A stretch of 64,000 nucleotides of DNA from Cohaesibacter marisflavi (GCF_900115225.1 NZ_FOVR01000007.1:1-64000), one strand, 5' to 3'; numbered from the stretch's first letter, positions 1 through 8,581 are shown. A program made the numbers and translations. Notes: a model not told the origin generated them from the sequence alone.

Positions 1-56
1 GCGGTAACGTGCGAAGCTTACTGATACTAATAGCTCGATAGGCTTGATTACTCTCA
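1..56 (+). rRNA. rrl: 23S rRNA, 3' end (partial)
   Basis: The first bases contain the conserved 3' end of alphaproteobacterial 23S rRNA (tactaatagctcgatagg, then cttgatt). The gene enters from the left edge and only its last 50 or so bases are present. The exact mature 3' end is estimated from homologues. 5S rRNA follows on the same strand, as in a normal rRNA operon. Confidence 0.9.
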
Positions 57-79
57 TTTGTCTATATTCATTCAAGGCT

Positions 80-98
80 ACTTTTGCTCCGCAAAAGT
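80..98 (+). other. 23S-5S spacer processing hairpin
   Basis: A perfect 8-bp inverted repeat, acttttgc-tcc-gcaaaagt, lies in the spacer. A second stem-like stretch rich in gctttttgc/gcaaaacgc follows at about 117-142. Such paired spacer segments are normal cleavage substrates for rRNA maturation. Their role here is inferred from position only. Confidence 0.5.
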
Positions 99-172
99 GC
101 TAAAACTAAGCGATAGGCGCTTTTTGCTCTAGCAAAACGCCGGTAGCTCAACCAGCTTCTCTGTTTGTTATT

Positions 173-297
173 CGCCGGCCCGGTGGTTATGGCGAGGACA
201 CCAAACCCGATCCCATCCCGAACTCGGCCGTTAATATCCTCTGCGCCAATGGTACTCCGTCTTAAGACGTGGGAGAGTAGGTCGCTGCCGGGCCTGC
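173..297 (+). rRNA. rrf: 5S rRNA
   Basis: The sequence has the alphaproteobacterial 5S core, including gatcccatcccgaactcggc and gggagagtaggtcgctgccg. The ends pair (gccggcccgg with ccgggcctgc), which sets the length at about 120-125 nt. No tRNA-fMet follows. A strong terminator begins 16 bases later, so 5S is the last gene of this operon. Confidence 0.95.
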
Positions 298-312
298 TAA
301 TAACAAACATTC

Positions 313-348
313 AAAAACCCCCCGTGCTCCATAAGCCGGGGGGTTTTT
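313..348 (+). terminator. rRNA operon terminator
   Basis: A perfect 12-bp stem, aaaaaccccccg with cggggggttttt, is separated by a 12-base loop and ends in T residues, directly after 5S. It is a classical intrinsic terminator for the rRNA operon. Confidence 0.95.
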
Positions 349-845
349 GCGTATATGGACAATATATATATATATGCTAGCACTAAAGTGGTGCGACGTC
401 CGTAATTCTCCGATTTTCCTAAATTTCAAAAAATCGTTCTAATTGATTTCAATGAATTAAGAAACTAGCGGTTTTTGAAACAGAATATATTTCTTAATTT
501 ATATATTAAGACAATATTAGACAAATTAGGGCCTGAAAGTGGGCAGCGTTGTGCTTTGTAAAATGGCGTGTCTAAGGACATTGGAACATCGTTTTGAATA
601 GTTAAATTATTGATTTAATTGGTGAAATTAAATTTACATAAGAACCTGATTGTGTTCTGAAATATATTATCTAGTATTTATTTGTATCGTAATGCGATTA
701 AATTGCATTATAATGTGGGCATTCTAATGACCTCCTCTTAGATCGGGCGACTATAAAGAGTAAGATTATCAGTATCTTGCCGCGCTTGTGGACTGAAATC
801 TACAAAGTGCATCGCATTGTGGTTAATCATAAAGGGAGGAACTTT
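349..845. other. AT-rich non-coding stretch before atoE
   Basis: About 500 bases with no credible gene. The stretch is far richer in A/T than its surroundings, with a run of TA dinucleotides at 361-375. A palindrome CTTAAT-N6-ATTAAG lies at 493-510. The right end holds the likely promoter and leader of the transporter gene that follows. I see no tRNA and no riboswitch that I recognise. Confidence 0.7.
690..714 (+). promoter_or_regulatory. Putative atoE promoter with overlapping operator
   Basis: A perfect -10 hexamer TATAAT lies at 709-714. An inverted repeat TAATGC-N9-GCATTA (690-710) overlaps its left edge, where a repressor would block RNA polymerase. I see no convincing -35 element at standard spacing. 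The regulator is not identified. GntR-family fatty-acid regulators bind sites of this general shape, but that is inference. Confidence 0.4.
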
Positions 846-2204
846 ATGGAGCACGCCAAAAGTACGGATCACGGATCCTTTTTGTGGCGCTTTTCGAAAA
901 AATTCAATTTTGCAGCAGATAAGTTGATCCCGGAATCCTTTGTTTTCGCTCTTATCCTGACTGCTATTGTTTTCGTACTTGCCTTTTTCCTGACTGACTC
1001 TGGTCCGATGAAGATCGTAAACGCCTGGTACGGTGGTCTCTGGTCTATGATCTCGTTTGCTTTTCAAATGACGATCATGGTCGTTTTGACCAGCATGGCG
1101 GCTAAATCGCCGCAGTTGGAAAAGATTCTTTCTTCTATCGCCAGTACCCCGAAATCGGCTGCCAGCGCTTATGTCATCTTGATTATATTTGCAACGGTCG
1201 CCAGTTGGATCAACTGGGCGTTCGGAACCATTCTATCGCCTGTATTGGCGATGTATCTGTCCAAGAATATCAAGAAGGTGCATTTCCCTCTGATGATCGC
1301 GGCTGGATATGCCTGCATGATCATGGTTCAACCGATTTGTCCAAGCATTTCGGCTGTAGCTCTGCTAGCTTCTCCTGACCACTTTATGGTCGATCAGGTG
1401 GGCGTGATGCCTGTGAGTGAAACCGCGTTCAACCCGCTTGGCTTGATCATGGTTGCTATCCTGTTTGTTGTGACTTTGATGGTTACTATCAAGACAACTC
1501 CACCGGAGGATGAGGTTGTTTCTTTTGATGGTGAAATCAACCTGCAGGTAGAGGGAAAAGATGAAGCGAATGAAACTTTCGCGGATAAAATGAATAACAG
1601 CCGGTTGGTGCTGGGTGTCTTTTCGCTCATAGGAATCGTCTATTTCATCTACCATTTCATGACAGGCAATGGCCTGACGCTTAACTTCATCATCTTTATC
1701 TTCCTGATTGCCGATCTTATTCTCTATAAGACACCGAAAAAGTTTGTTGATGCCGTCAAACATAATATGGTGCTGGCAGCTAACGTTATGATCCAGTTCC
1801 CCTTTTATGGTGGCATCATGGGGGTCATGGCAAAGACCGGCCTGACGGGGGTTCTCGCCAATGGCCTCATTTTTCTTGCCAGTGAACACACCATTTATTG
1901 GTTCTCCTATGTTTCCGCTTCGATTGTGAACCTGTTCGTACCGTCTCAGGGCGGTCAGTGGATTGTGCAGGGGCCAATTCTGGTTGAAGCTGCCCAGGCG
2001 TTTGATGCACATATGCCATCTATCGTAACGGCTTTCATGATGGGGGATGAAGCAACCAACCTCATTCAGCCGCTCTACATCATTCCGGCATTGGCGCTGG
2101 TTGATATCGAGCTGAAGAAGGTTTGGGGCTTTATGGCCTTTATTTGGTTTATCTGGTTCATAACATCCACAATCGGACTGATTTTGTTTCCGATGATTTT
2201 ATAG
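846..2204 (+). CDS. atoE: Short-chain fatty acid transporter, AtoE family
   Basis: 452-residue polytopic inner-membrane protein of the short-chain fatty acid transporter family (SCFA_trans; E. coli AtoE is the type member). The N-terminal stretch with KLIPESFVFALILT, the GGLWSMISFAFQMTIM segment and the C-terminal half with PSQGGQWIVQGPI and GDEATNLIQP match that family. A hydrophilic loop rich in acidic residues sits near residues 220-245. The frame is open from 777, but ATG 846 is preferred because AAAGGGAGGAAC lies just upstream and the family N-terminus fits. It likely imports acetate, propionate or butyrate-type acids. Two acyl-CoA ligases at 43.9-48.6 kb could act on them. It is a single-gene unit with its own terminator. 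The exact substrate is not determined by sequence. Confidence 0.88.
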   Translation: MEHAKSTDHGSFLWRFSKKFNFAADKLIPESFVFALILTAIVFVLAFFLTDSGPMKIVNAWYGGLWSMISFAFQMTIMVVLTSMAAKSPQLEKILSSIASTPKSAASAYVILIIFATVASWINWAFGTILSPVLAMYLSKNIKKVHFPLMIAAGYACMIMVQPICPSISAVALLASPDHFMVDQVGVMPVSETAFNPLGLIMVAILFVVTLMVTIKTTPPEDEVVSFDGEINLQVEGKDEANETFADKMNNSRLVLGVFSLIGIVYFIYHFMTGNGLTLNFIIFIFLIADLILYKTPKKFVDAVKHNMVLAANVMIQFPFYGGIMGVMAKTGLTGVLANGLIFLASEHTIYWFSYVSASIVNLFVPSQGGQWIVQGPILVEAAQAFDAHMPSIVTAFMMGDEATNLIQPLYIIPALALVDIELKKVWGFMAFIWFIWFITSTIGLILFPMIL

Positions 2205-2230
2205 AAGAGCACCCTCAACATACGATCGAT

Positions 2231-2263
2231 AGGGCTCTCGAATTGGTTTTCGGGAGCCCTTTT
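2231..2263 (+). terminator. Terminator after atoE
   Basis: The stem agggctctcg / cgggagccct (one G-U pair) has a 10-base loop and a T-rich tail, 27 bases after the atoE stop codon. Confidence 0.85.
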
Positions 2264-2524
2264 AGGTTGTTTTATAGTTTTGGCTGATTCTGAAGAGGCT
2301 TTCCCATAAGGTGTCTTTTGCTCGTATCCTGGCCGATATCTATGCGAGCGGTGAAGAACTGACTCAATTTTTCGTGGATTTTGGCGTAGTATTGCCATAA
2401 AGCAGATGATTTTTTAACGGGACCCAAACGGAGCATTGCGAAAATAGCAAAAGCAGAAGACACTTTTGGTTAAGTTGTTACATTGCGTGTTTGTTGAACG
2501 CTTCGATGGGAAGAGGGAGAAGCT

Positions 2525-3307
2525 ATGAGTTTGTTTTTCGTAAAAAAGGCTGCCAAACTGGCTCAGGTTGGTGCTGCTGCATTGTTGGTTCCTGCGGTTT
2601 TCTCCGGTCCCGTTCTGGCGGCAAGTGATACGCCTTTTTTCACCGGCGTGTGGGAGCTGAATGACGGCAAGACCGTTCGGCCTTTGGTCATGAGCGACTG
2701 GCTTATCTTTGACGGCAAATTGCCCAACACGTGGCTCTATATGGCAAAGGGTTCTGTTCCTGGGCAGCAATATCGCTTTCTGGCGCGCAATGTTGGCGTC
2801 AATGGCGTTTCGGCTGCCTTGGTCGATGTAGCCCGTGTCGATGATACACATATGACCTATCGGGTGAGTGCCAAGGGGGCGATCATCGAGCAGGGCGAAG
2901 CCACGCGTCTAAGTGTACCCAATGCCAATGACTCCTGTCTGGCCGTTGATACCGAGCTGCAAGATCTGCTTGGCAACTGGGTTGTGGCGACAGATAAGAA
3001 GAAACGGGTTAAATTGAGTGAAGCGGAGCTGAATTTTGATGGTCAAAAGCAGGCTGTTGAACTGCGCCCCATCCGCACAGGACAGGTTGGCCTGGTTGTG
3101 AATGGCGCGCCTTATGCGCTCTTTACTGATGCAGGCGGCGATTATGCGGTCTTGCAAGTTTTGCCAACCGGTACTGCATCCTTTGCAGGCGGCCCGATCG
3201 GGCAGCATGTGAATTTCGCTCAAGAGGTTGTTTTGCGTCGGACCAATGGTCGGTGTGATGCTGCGATAGCAGGACGTCTCAAGCTGCTTGGCAAGCCGCA
3301 TAAATAA
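2525..3307 (+). CDS. Exported protein of unknown function
   Basis: 260 residues. The N-terminus has positive charges (KKAAK) and a hydrophobic core, and ends in a signal-peptidase-like GPVLA-AS site near residue 32, so the mature protein should be periplasmic. It starts at ATG 2525 behind a GAAGAGGGAGAA ribosome site. The mature part is a mixed polar beta-type sequence with two cysteines (in NDSCLAV and NGRCDAA, roughly residues 135-140 and 245-250) that could form one disulfide. I recognise no domain. It stands alone between atoE and fghA on the same strand, with room for its own promoter in the 260 bases upstream, so context gives no function. Confidence 0.75.
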   Translation: MSLFFVKKAAKLAQVGAAALLVPAVFSGPVLAASDTPFFTGVWELNDGKTVRPLVMSDWLIFDGKLPNTWLYMAKGSVPGQQYRFLARNVGVNGVSAALVDVARVDDTHMTYRVSAKGAIIEQGEATRLSVPNANDSCLAVDTELQDLLGNWVVATDKKKRVKLSEAELNFDGQKQAVELRPIRTGQVGLVVNGAPYALFTDAGGDYAVLQVLPTGTASFAGGPIGQHVNFAQEVVLRRTNGRCDAAIAGRLKLLGKPHK

Positions 3308-3430
3308 GTGAAATCTCGCCTTTGCTAATTCTGCGCTGTCAGTGGTTGCTGGGCCTTGGCCTGTCATGAAACCGACAGCCGCAGTATTTAGCATGTCCTC
3401 TTTCATCTGCTGTGCAAAGGAAGGTCCGTT

Positions 3431-4264
3431 ATGAAACTGATTTCAAAGGCCAAAGCATTTGGTGGAGAGCAGCGGCTCTATCGGCACCAGTCCAAGGTCA
3501 CTGGAACCGAGATGGAATTCTCGGTGTTCCTGCCGCGTGAAGCGTTGGAGGGTTTCGTGTGTCCAACTCTCTTCTATCTGTCGGGGCTGACCTGTAGCTG
3601 GGAAGAAGTGGTAACCCAAGGCTTGCCACAAATGCATGCGGCCAAGCATGGGCTTATCTTTGTTGCGCCGGACACCAGTCCGCGGGGCGATAATGTTGCT
3701 GATGATGATGCCTATGATCTGGGACAATCTGCCAGCTTCTATCTTGATGCAACAGAAGAGCCTTGGTCGGACCATTTCAAGATGGAGACCTATCTGACAT
3801 CTGAATTGCCCAAGCTTCTAATGGGGGCCTTGCCGGTGGATGAAGATGCAATGGGCATAACCGGCCATTCCATGGGCGGACACGGCGCCTTGACGCTGGC
3901 CTTGCGTCATCCGACACTGTTTCACTCGGTTTCTGCGCTGGCACCGATCTCCAATCCGGTTTCTGGCCTTTGGGGACGCAAAGCCTTTGAGGCTTATTTG
4001 GGCGAAGAAGAAGCCCATTGGGACGATCACGATGCCTGCGCGCTGATCGCCAAACTAGGCTGGGAAGGGCAGATCCTCATCGATCAAGGGCTGGCCGATG
4101 AATATCTGGAAGACCAACTGAAGCCATGGGCTTTTGAAAAAGCCTGCCGCCTGGCAAATGTCGATCTGACCATGCGGCTTCATGGTGGCTATGATCATTA
4201 TTATCATTTCATCGCCAGTTTCATGGCCGATCATATCGAATGGCACGCGAAGCGCCTCGAGTGA
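3431..4264 (+). CDS. fghA: S-formylglutathione hydrolase
   Basis: 277-residue esterase-D family alpha/beta hydrolase. It hydrolyses S-formylglutathione to formate and glutathione in glutathione-dependent formaldehyde detoxification. The nucleophile elbow GHSMGGHGA places the catalytic Ser at about residue 147. The LFYLSGLTCSWEE and APDTSPRG stretches are typical of the family, and the Asp/His of the triad lie in the C-terminal third (DQGLADEYL, HGGYDHYYHF). Length and N-terminus match the family, and AAAGGAAGG precedes ATG 3431. Its usual partner, glutathione-dependent formaldehyde dehydrogenase, is not in this window. Confidence 0.93.
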   Translation: MKLISKAKAFGGEQRLYRHQSKVTGTEMEFSVFLPREALEGFVCPTLFYLSGLTCSWEEVVTQGLPQMHAAKHGLIFVAPDTSPRGDNVADDDAYDLGQSASFYLDATEEPWSDHFKMETYLTSELPKLLMGALPVDEDAMGITGHSMGGHGALTLALRHPTLFHSVSALAPISNPVSGLWGRKAFEAYLGEEEAHWDDHDACALIAKLGWEGQILIDQGLADEYLEDQLKPWAFEKACRLANVDLTMRLHGGYDHYYHFIASFMADHIEWHAKRLE

Positions 4265-4408
4265 TCCGGGCCGAGTGCGCTCGTCGTTGTTGCAATCCTG
4301 ACGCGATGCTGAGACTGCCTGCCTGAGGGGAACTACGCACATTTTGCGGGTTATCCTCAAGCGGGAGCAGATTCCTAACGAATTGCTAATTTTTTTCTCC
4401 CCTTTGAC

Positions 4409-4438
4409 GATCAGAATCAGGCACATGTGATTCTCGAT
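4409..4438 (+). promoter_or_regulatory. Leader hairpin upstream of the nucleobase permease
   Basis: The paired arms GATC-AGAATCA and TGATTCT-C-GATC enclose an 8-base loop, about 170 bases before the permease start. The 342-base stretch 4265-4606 contains no other recognisable element. A purine riboswitch core was looked for by eye and not seen. The hairpin may be a leader structure or a protein-binding palindrome. Confidence 0.35.
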
Positions 4439-4606
4439 CCATATATCCTGATTTCAACATGGACCAGCTGTCATCATGGGCTGGATCATCTGCGGCTGGT
4501 CGACCGTATGCTGCGAGGTGTGAGGCCTTTGCTTTTGGGGCATATGGGTAGAACGAGCCGTTCATTTGTCGCAAGGCTATTTGAAAAGGCTCCGAGGGAG
4601 ATAATA

Positions 4607-5887
4607 ATGTCCGAAGAGTCTACTTCGGTTGGCAATCAGGCCCAAGAGGGTCTTGGTCGCCAAGTGCTGTTGGGTGCGCAAATGCTGTTCGTGGCATTTG
4701 GGTCGTTGGTTCTGGTTCCACTCCTAACCGGTCTGAGTTCGTCGGTTGCACTGTTTACTGCAGGGGCTGGCACGCTGGTTTTCCAACTTGTCACAAAGCG
4801 TTCTGTACCGGTCTTTCTGGCTTCGTCCTTTGCCTTCATCGCGCCGATTATTTACGGCACCGAGCAATGGGGCGTTCCAGCCACGATGTCGGGCCTGTTT
4901 GCAGCCGGCTTGGTGTATGTGGCGCTGTCTTTCCTCGTGCGCTGGAAGGGACAAAAGATCATTGACAGGGTGTTGCCGCCCATCGTGATTGGTCCGGTCA
5001 TTATGGTCATCGGGCTTTCGCTTGCTCCTATTGCGCTTAATATGGCGCAGGGCAAGACAAGCGATGGGGCGGTACAGTTGGTGCCCTTTGATCAGTCTGT
5101 CATCATCGCGCTGGTATCGGTAAGTGTAACGGTGCTTATCACTCTGCTGGGCAAAGGCATGTTCAAGCTGGTGCCGATCCTGTCTGGTATCCTGTCTGGC
5201 TATGCGGTTAGCGTAATGTTCGGCGTGGTGGACTTTTCTGCCATTTCTGCCGCTCCTGTCGTGGCCGTTCCGCCGTTCGTCTTCCCGGAGTTCAATCTGG
5301 AAGCCATTCTGTTCATTCTGCCTGTTGCCATCGCTCCGGCGATTGAGCATATCGGCGATATTGCGGCAATTTCCGGTGTCGCCAAGAAAGACTTCTTCAC
5401 CAAACCTGGCCTCAAGAACACGTTACTTGGTGATGGTCTGGCCACCAGTCTGGCTGCCTTGTTTGGTGGACCGCCGAACACCACCTATTCGGAAGTGACC
5501 GGCGCTGTTGCCCTGACCAAGGCTTTCAATCCAGCCATCATGACATTCGCTGCAATCTGGGCTGTTGTGCTGTCTTTCTCCGGGACGCTTGGCGCTGTTC
5601 TGGCGACCATTCCGGTGCCTGTCATGGGCGGCATTGAGGTGATCCTGTTTGGTGCCATCGCCGTGGTTGGCGTTTCGACGCTTCTCAAGGTCGGGGATGA
5701 GCTAACCGAAGCCCGCAACCTGATCATTGCTTCTGTTGTTCTGGTGATCGGCATTGGCGGATTGGAAGTCGGTATCGGCGATTTTGCGATCAAGGGCATT
5801 GGCCTCTGCGCAATCGTGGCCATTCTACTCAACCTGATTCTGCCAAAGCAGAGATCTGAAGAAGCCAAGGTTGAAGCGGCTGAATAA
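4607..5887 (+). CDS. uraA: Uracil/xanthine permease (NCS2 family)
   Basis: 426-residue inner-membrane nucleobase:cation symporter of the NCS2 (UraA/XanQ) family. The signature region AIEHIGDIAAISG is followed by GDGLATSLAALFGGPPNTTYSE. This holds the conserved Glu of the substrate site and the PNTTYSE stretch of uracil permeases, which favours uracil over xanthine. About twelve to fourteen hydrophobic segments are present. The frame is open from 4427, but ATG 4607 follows CCGAGGGAGATAAT and gives the family N-terminus, so the upstream 60 codons are taken as non-coding leader. It is a single gene that converges on the LysR gene across a shared terminator. Confidence 0.88.
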   Translation: MSEESTSVGNQAQEGLGRQVLLGAQMLFVAFGSLVLVPLLTGLSSSVALFTAGAGTLVFQLVTKRSVPVFLASSFAFIAPIIYGTEQWGVPATMSGLFAAGLVYVALSFLVRWKGQKIIDRVLPPIVIGPVIMVIGLSLAPIALNMAQGKTSDGAVQLVPFDQSVIIALVSVSVTVLITLLGKGMFKLVPILSGILSGYAVSVMFGVVDFSAISAAPVVAVPPFVFPEFNLEAILFILPVAIAPAIEHIGDIAAISGVAKKDFFTKPGLKNTLLGDGLATSLAALFGGPPNTTYSEVTGAVALTKAFNPAIMTFAAIWAVVLSFSGTLGAVLATIPVPVMGGIEVILFGAIAVVGVSTLLKVGDELTEARNLIIASVVLVIGIGGLEVGIGDFAIKGIGLCAIVAILLNLILPKQRSEEAKVEAAE

Positions 5888-5921
5888 AAGGGGCCCGCTC
5901 CCCTTGCTCTAAAACGAACAC

Positions 5922-5952
5922 AAAAGGCCGCGTCGGACGATGCGGCCTTTTT
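5922..5952. terminator. Bidirectional terminator between uraA and lysR
   Basis: The stem aaaggccgc / gcggccttt is flanked by A on the left and T on the right, so it can stop transcripts from both converging genes. Confidence 0.85.
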
Positions 5953-5957
5953 GCTTG

Positions 5958-6893
5958 TCAGCATCCCACATGGTTTGCCTTGTCGGTTTCGTTATAAAAG
6001 CGGGCCAAGGTTTCTGAAACCAAGGCCTGAAGCCGGTCTTTTACATGGCGCTTGACCGGGTGGGCCTTAAGGTCCGGATGGTAGACAAGCCAGGCTTCCT
6101 GCGGGTGATAAATCGTATCGCTCACTTGAACAAAGCCTTCCTCATGGCCAATCCAGGCTGGAAGGATACCCATGGCATTGCCCTTCTTGATCATGTCGAT
6201 GAGGCCTTCCTGCTGGTTGGCGATAAAGCGCGGAGATTTCCCTTCAAGGATTGAGGCAATTGCCTTGTTTGAACTGGAATGGGGGCGGGTGTGGCCAAAG
6301 CCGACCCAATTCTGTTGTTGCCAACTGGCGGGATCGAAGGCGTCGGGATGGGTCTTGCAATAGTCCTGCGAGCCGAAAATACGATAGGTGAGATAGCCCA
6401 GCTTGACCGAGATGAGATTGCCCTGTTTGGGCACCTTGTTTCGAATGGCAAGGTCTGCTTCAAGGCGCGATATGCTGAGATATTCATCCTGAGACAGAAA
6501 GGTGAAATTGACGGGCGGCGTGTCTTCCGTATGAGGCATGGACGGTGTCAGGCGCTCGATATGTCTTGATGCTAGCCGCAGGGACCATGGCCGCACCTCG
6601 ATCGTCAGGCGAACGGATTCCCGGGCCGGATTGGCTGCACTGGCGCGGCGCTGCAGGTCTGCCGCAGACAGGGCCATATTGTTGGCAGCTTCGAGCAATT
6701 GCTCGCCGGCCTGGGTCAATTCAAAACCCTGCTGATTATGGTCGAACAGGCGGAGGCCCAAATTGTCCTCAAGGCGAGAGATATGCCTCCCCACCGTTGG
6801 CTGCGAGAGCCCCAGATCGGCGGCGGCTGCGCTGAGGGTTCCCGTTTTCGCAACACGCAAAAAGCTTCGGATGGCGTTCCAGTCAAAATCCAT
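5958..6893 (-). CDS. LysR-family transcriptional regulator
   Basis: 311 residues. The N-terminal winged helix-turn-helix (about residues 4-63) carries the LysR pattern AAADLGLSQPTVGRHISRLE, followed by a linker helix and a substrate-binding domain up to about residue 295. The domain order and length are normal for the family. It is divergent from the small ORF at 7006-7140, and a palindrome sits just before its start, which suggests autoregulation and control of that ORF. No effector can be read from the sequence. Confidence 0.9.
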   Translation of the reverse strand: MDFDWNAIRSFLRVAKTGTLSAAAADLGLSQPTVGRHISRLEDNLGLRLFDHNQQGFELTQAGEQLLEAANNMALSAADLQRRASAANPARESVRLTIEVRPWSLRLASRHIERLTPSMPHTEDTPPVNFTFLSQDEYLSISRLEADLAIRNKVPKQGNLISVKLGYLTYRIFGSQDYCKTHPDAFDPASWQQQNWVGFGHTRPHSSSNKAIASILEGKSPRFIANQQEGLIDMIKKGNAMGILPAWIGHEEGFVQVSDTIYHPQEAWLVYHPDLKAHPVKRHVKDRLQALVSETLARFYNETDKANHVGC

Positions 6894-6909
6894 ATTGCTT
6901 GCTCCTCGC

Positions 6910-6925
6910 TATTCAAAAATGAATA
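6910..6925. promoter_or_regulatory. Putative LysR-type operator
   Basis: A perfect inverted repeat TATTCA-AAAA-TGAATA lies 17 bases upstream of the LysR start codon in the divergent promoter region. It contains a T-N11-A core as expected for LysR-type sites. Confidence 0.5.
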
Positions 6926-7005
6926 ACAAGATAGGATATTATTGGATTATTTTTGATTGGCAAGGGCGTAAAAGGAAGAGGGTCCAACAGATACAGGAGG
7001 TCTTC

Positions 7006-7140
7006 ATGCTTGTCTGGATTGGCACGAAATTCGGCATTAATTGGTTTGGCAAGGCCCGCGCGGCGAAGCGGCGACCAAAGGCGGATCAGCTTCCCGATTG
7101 CGAAGCTATGCGCGATTTGATCAAGGGGCTCTATTTTTAA
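7006..7140 (+). CDS. Small basic 44-residue protein, unknown function
   Basis: ATG 7006 follows a near-perfect ribosome site (ACAGGAGGTCTTC), and the frame runs 44 codons to TAA. The product starts hydrophobic (MLVWIGTKFGINWFG), has a basic middle (KARAAKRRPK) and ends in DLIKGLYF. That is the pattern of a small membrane-associated peptide. It is divergent from the LysR regulator and is followed by a very strong terminator, so it forms its own short transcription unit. I do not recognise a family. The strong Shine-Dalgarno, the terminator and the divergent regulator make a real gene more likely than chance. Confidence 0.55.
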   Translation: MLVWIGTKFGINWFGKARAAKRRPKADQLPDCEAMRDLIKGLYF

Positions 7141-7181
7141 ACGCGGGTTTTGTCGCTCCTGCGTTGATTGCTGACGTTGAA

Positions 7182-7233
7182 AAAAATCTGGCCAAACCGC
7201 CTGCTCACGGAGCGTCGGTTTGGCCAGATTTTT
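7182..7233. terminator. Bidirectional terminator, 18-bp perfect stem
   Basis: The arms at 7182-7199 and 7216-7233 are perfectly complementary and start with A and end with T runs. It serves the small ORF on the plus strand and the converging aminotransferase gene on the minus strand. Confidence 0.92.
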
Positions 7234-7249
7234 GTTTTCTCACAGCAAT

Positions 7250-8428
7250 TCAGGGGCGGTTCTTTTCCAGAAAGGCGCCCATGCGCTCCACGGCCTTGAG
7301 AATATTTTCAAGGCTGTTGGCATAGGAAAGCCGGATATAGCCTTCGCCATAAACGCCAAAGTCCGGCCCGCCAATGGTGGCGACACCTGCTTCTTCGAGT
7401 AGACGCGAAGACAGCTCCTTTGCCTTGAAGCCTGTTTGCGTCACATTCGGGAAGGCATAAAAGGCTCCTTTGGGCATGACGCAGGAGACATTGGGCAGCT
7501 CATTGAGCGCTGCGACCACGGCTTTGCGGCGCGTGTCGAACTCAACCATCATCGCGTCGGCTGCGTCCTGAGGGCCGGTTATGGCGGCGATGCCTGCGAA
7601 CTGGGCGGCGGAGTTGACGCAGGAATAGGAATTCACTGCCAGCTTGCGGACATGATCATAAAGGCTTTCAGGCCAGACCGAGAAGCCCAACCGCCACCCT
7701 GTCATGGCATAGGTCTTGGACCAGCCATTGAGCAGGATCAGCCTGTCTTCCAGTTCAGGATAGGAGGAGAGGCTCTGGTGTTCGAGGCCGTCAAAGGTCA
7801 TGCGTGAATAGATTTCATCGGACATGATGGCCACCTCCGGCCAATCGGCGAGGCCCTTGACCAGTTTGTCGATCTCGCCTTTTGGCGTAACGCCGCCCGT
7901 CGGGTTGGACGGGCTGTTGACGATGATGAGGCGGGTATCCTTGGTGATCAGAGACAGCAACTCATCGGCCGAGAAAGCAAAGCCGTTTTCCTCGCGCAAC
8001 GGTACTGGAATGGGCCGGGCGCCGGTGAATTCGATCATCGAGCGATAGATGGGAAAGCCCGGATCGGGATAGAGAATATCAACGCCGGGTTTTCCGAATA
8101 GCGTGATGGCCATATACATGGTGACCTTGCCGCCGGGCATGATCATGATGCGGTCTGGCGAAATATTAGCGCCATGGTGGGCCTTGAGATCTCCTGCCAC
8201 CACCTCTCTGAGGCGTGGAATGCCAACGGCGGGGGTATAGCCGTGCTCTCCGGCCCTCAACGCCTCAATGGCGGCTTCGACAATATGGTCGGGGGTTTTG
8301 AAATCCGGTTGCCCGATGCCGAGATTGATGATGTCTTTGCCCTCGGCTGCCAACTGATTGGCGCGAGCGAGCACGGCAAAGGCATTTTCGTCACCGAGAT
8401 TGAGGAAATTGTCGACGGGGTGGAGCAT
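7250..8428 (-). CDS. PLP-dependent aminotransferase, class I (AspC-like)
   Basis: 392 residues, fold-type I aminotransferase (class I/II). The pattern NSPSNPTGG (about 171-179), SDEIYSRM, and GWSKTYAMTGWRLG with the PLP-binding Lys near residue 238 are all present. The C-terminal Arg that binds the substrate carboxylate lies in GEGYIRLSYA. The sequence resembles the bacterial aspartate/aromatic aminotransferase Ib group, but substrate cannot be set from sequence. Adjacent genes are divergent (creatininase family, 8582) and convergent (small ORF), so it appears monocistronic. Confidence 0.9.
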   Translation of the reverse strand: MLHPVDNFLNLGDENAFAVLARANQLAAEGKDIINLGIGQPDFKTPDHIVEAAIEALRAGEHGYTPAVGIPRLREVVAGDLKAHHGANISPDRIMIMPGGKVTMYMAITLFGKPGVDILYPDPGFPIYRSMIEFTGARPIPVPLREENGFAFSADELLSLITKDTRLIIVNSPSNPTGGVTPKGEIDKLVKGLADWPEVAIMSDEIYSRMTFDGLEHQSLSSYPELEDRLILLNGWSKTYAMTGWRLGFSVWPESLYDHVRKLAVNSYSCVNSAAQFAGIAAITGPQDAADAMMVEFDTRRKAVVAALNELPNVSCVMPKGAFYAFPNVTQTGFKAKELSSRLLEEAGVATIGGPDFGVYGEGYIRLSYANSLENILKAVERMGAFLEKNRP

Positions 8429-8581
8429 TGGGTCTCTCTCCGAGGCTGAATTGCTTTATGGTTGGCAACAGGATAGGGGCTGGGCAAAGGCGCGTAAAGT
8501 CTGTTGAGATACTGGTCTTTGCGCAAGCAAGCCGCTAACTTGGGCAGGACCAAATCAGTTTGACGATTAAGGGAGCCAACC

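Noticed and set aside
298-846. tRNA-fMet after 5S rRNA
   Set aside because: A terminator follows 5S at once and no cloverleaf sequence with TTCRA and anticodon features was found.
1365-2012. A 215-residue minus-strand frame inside atoE
   Set aside because: Antisense to a clear membrane transporter with no ribosome site or domain.
4265-4606. Purine riboswitch before the nucleobase permease
   Set aside because: No conserved purine riboswitch core was seen; only an unspecified hairpin.
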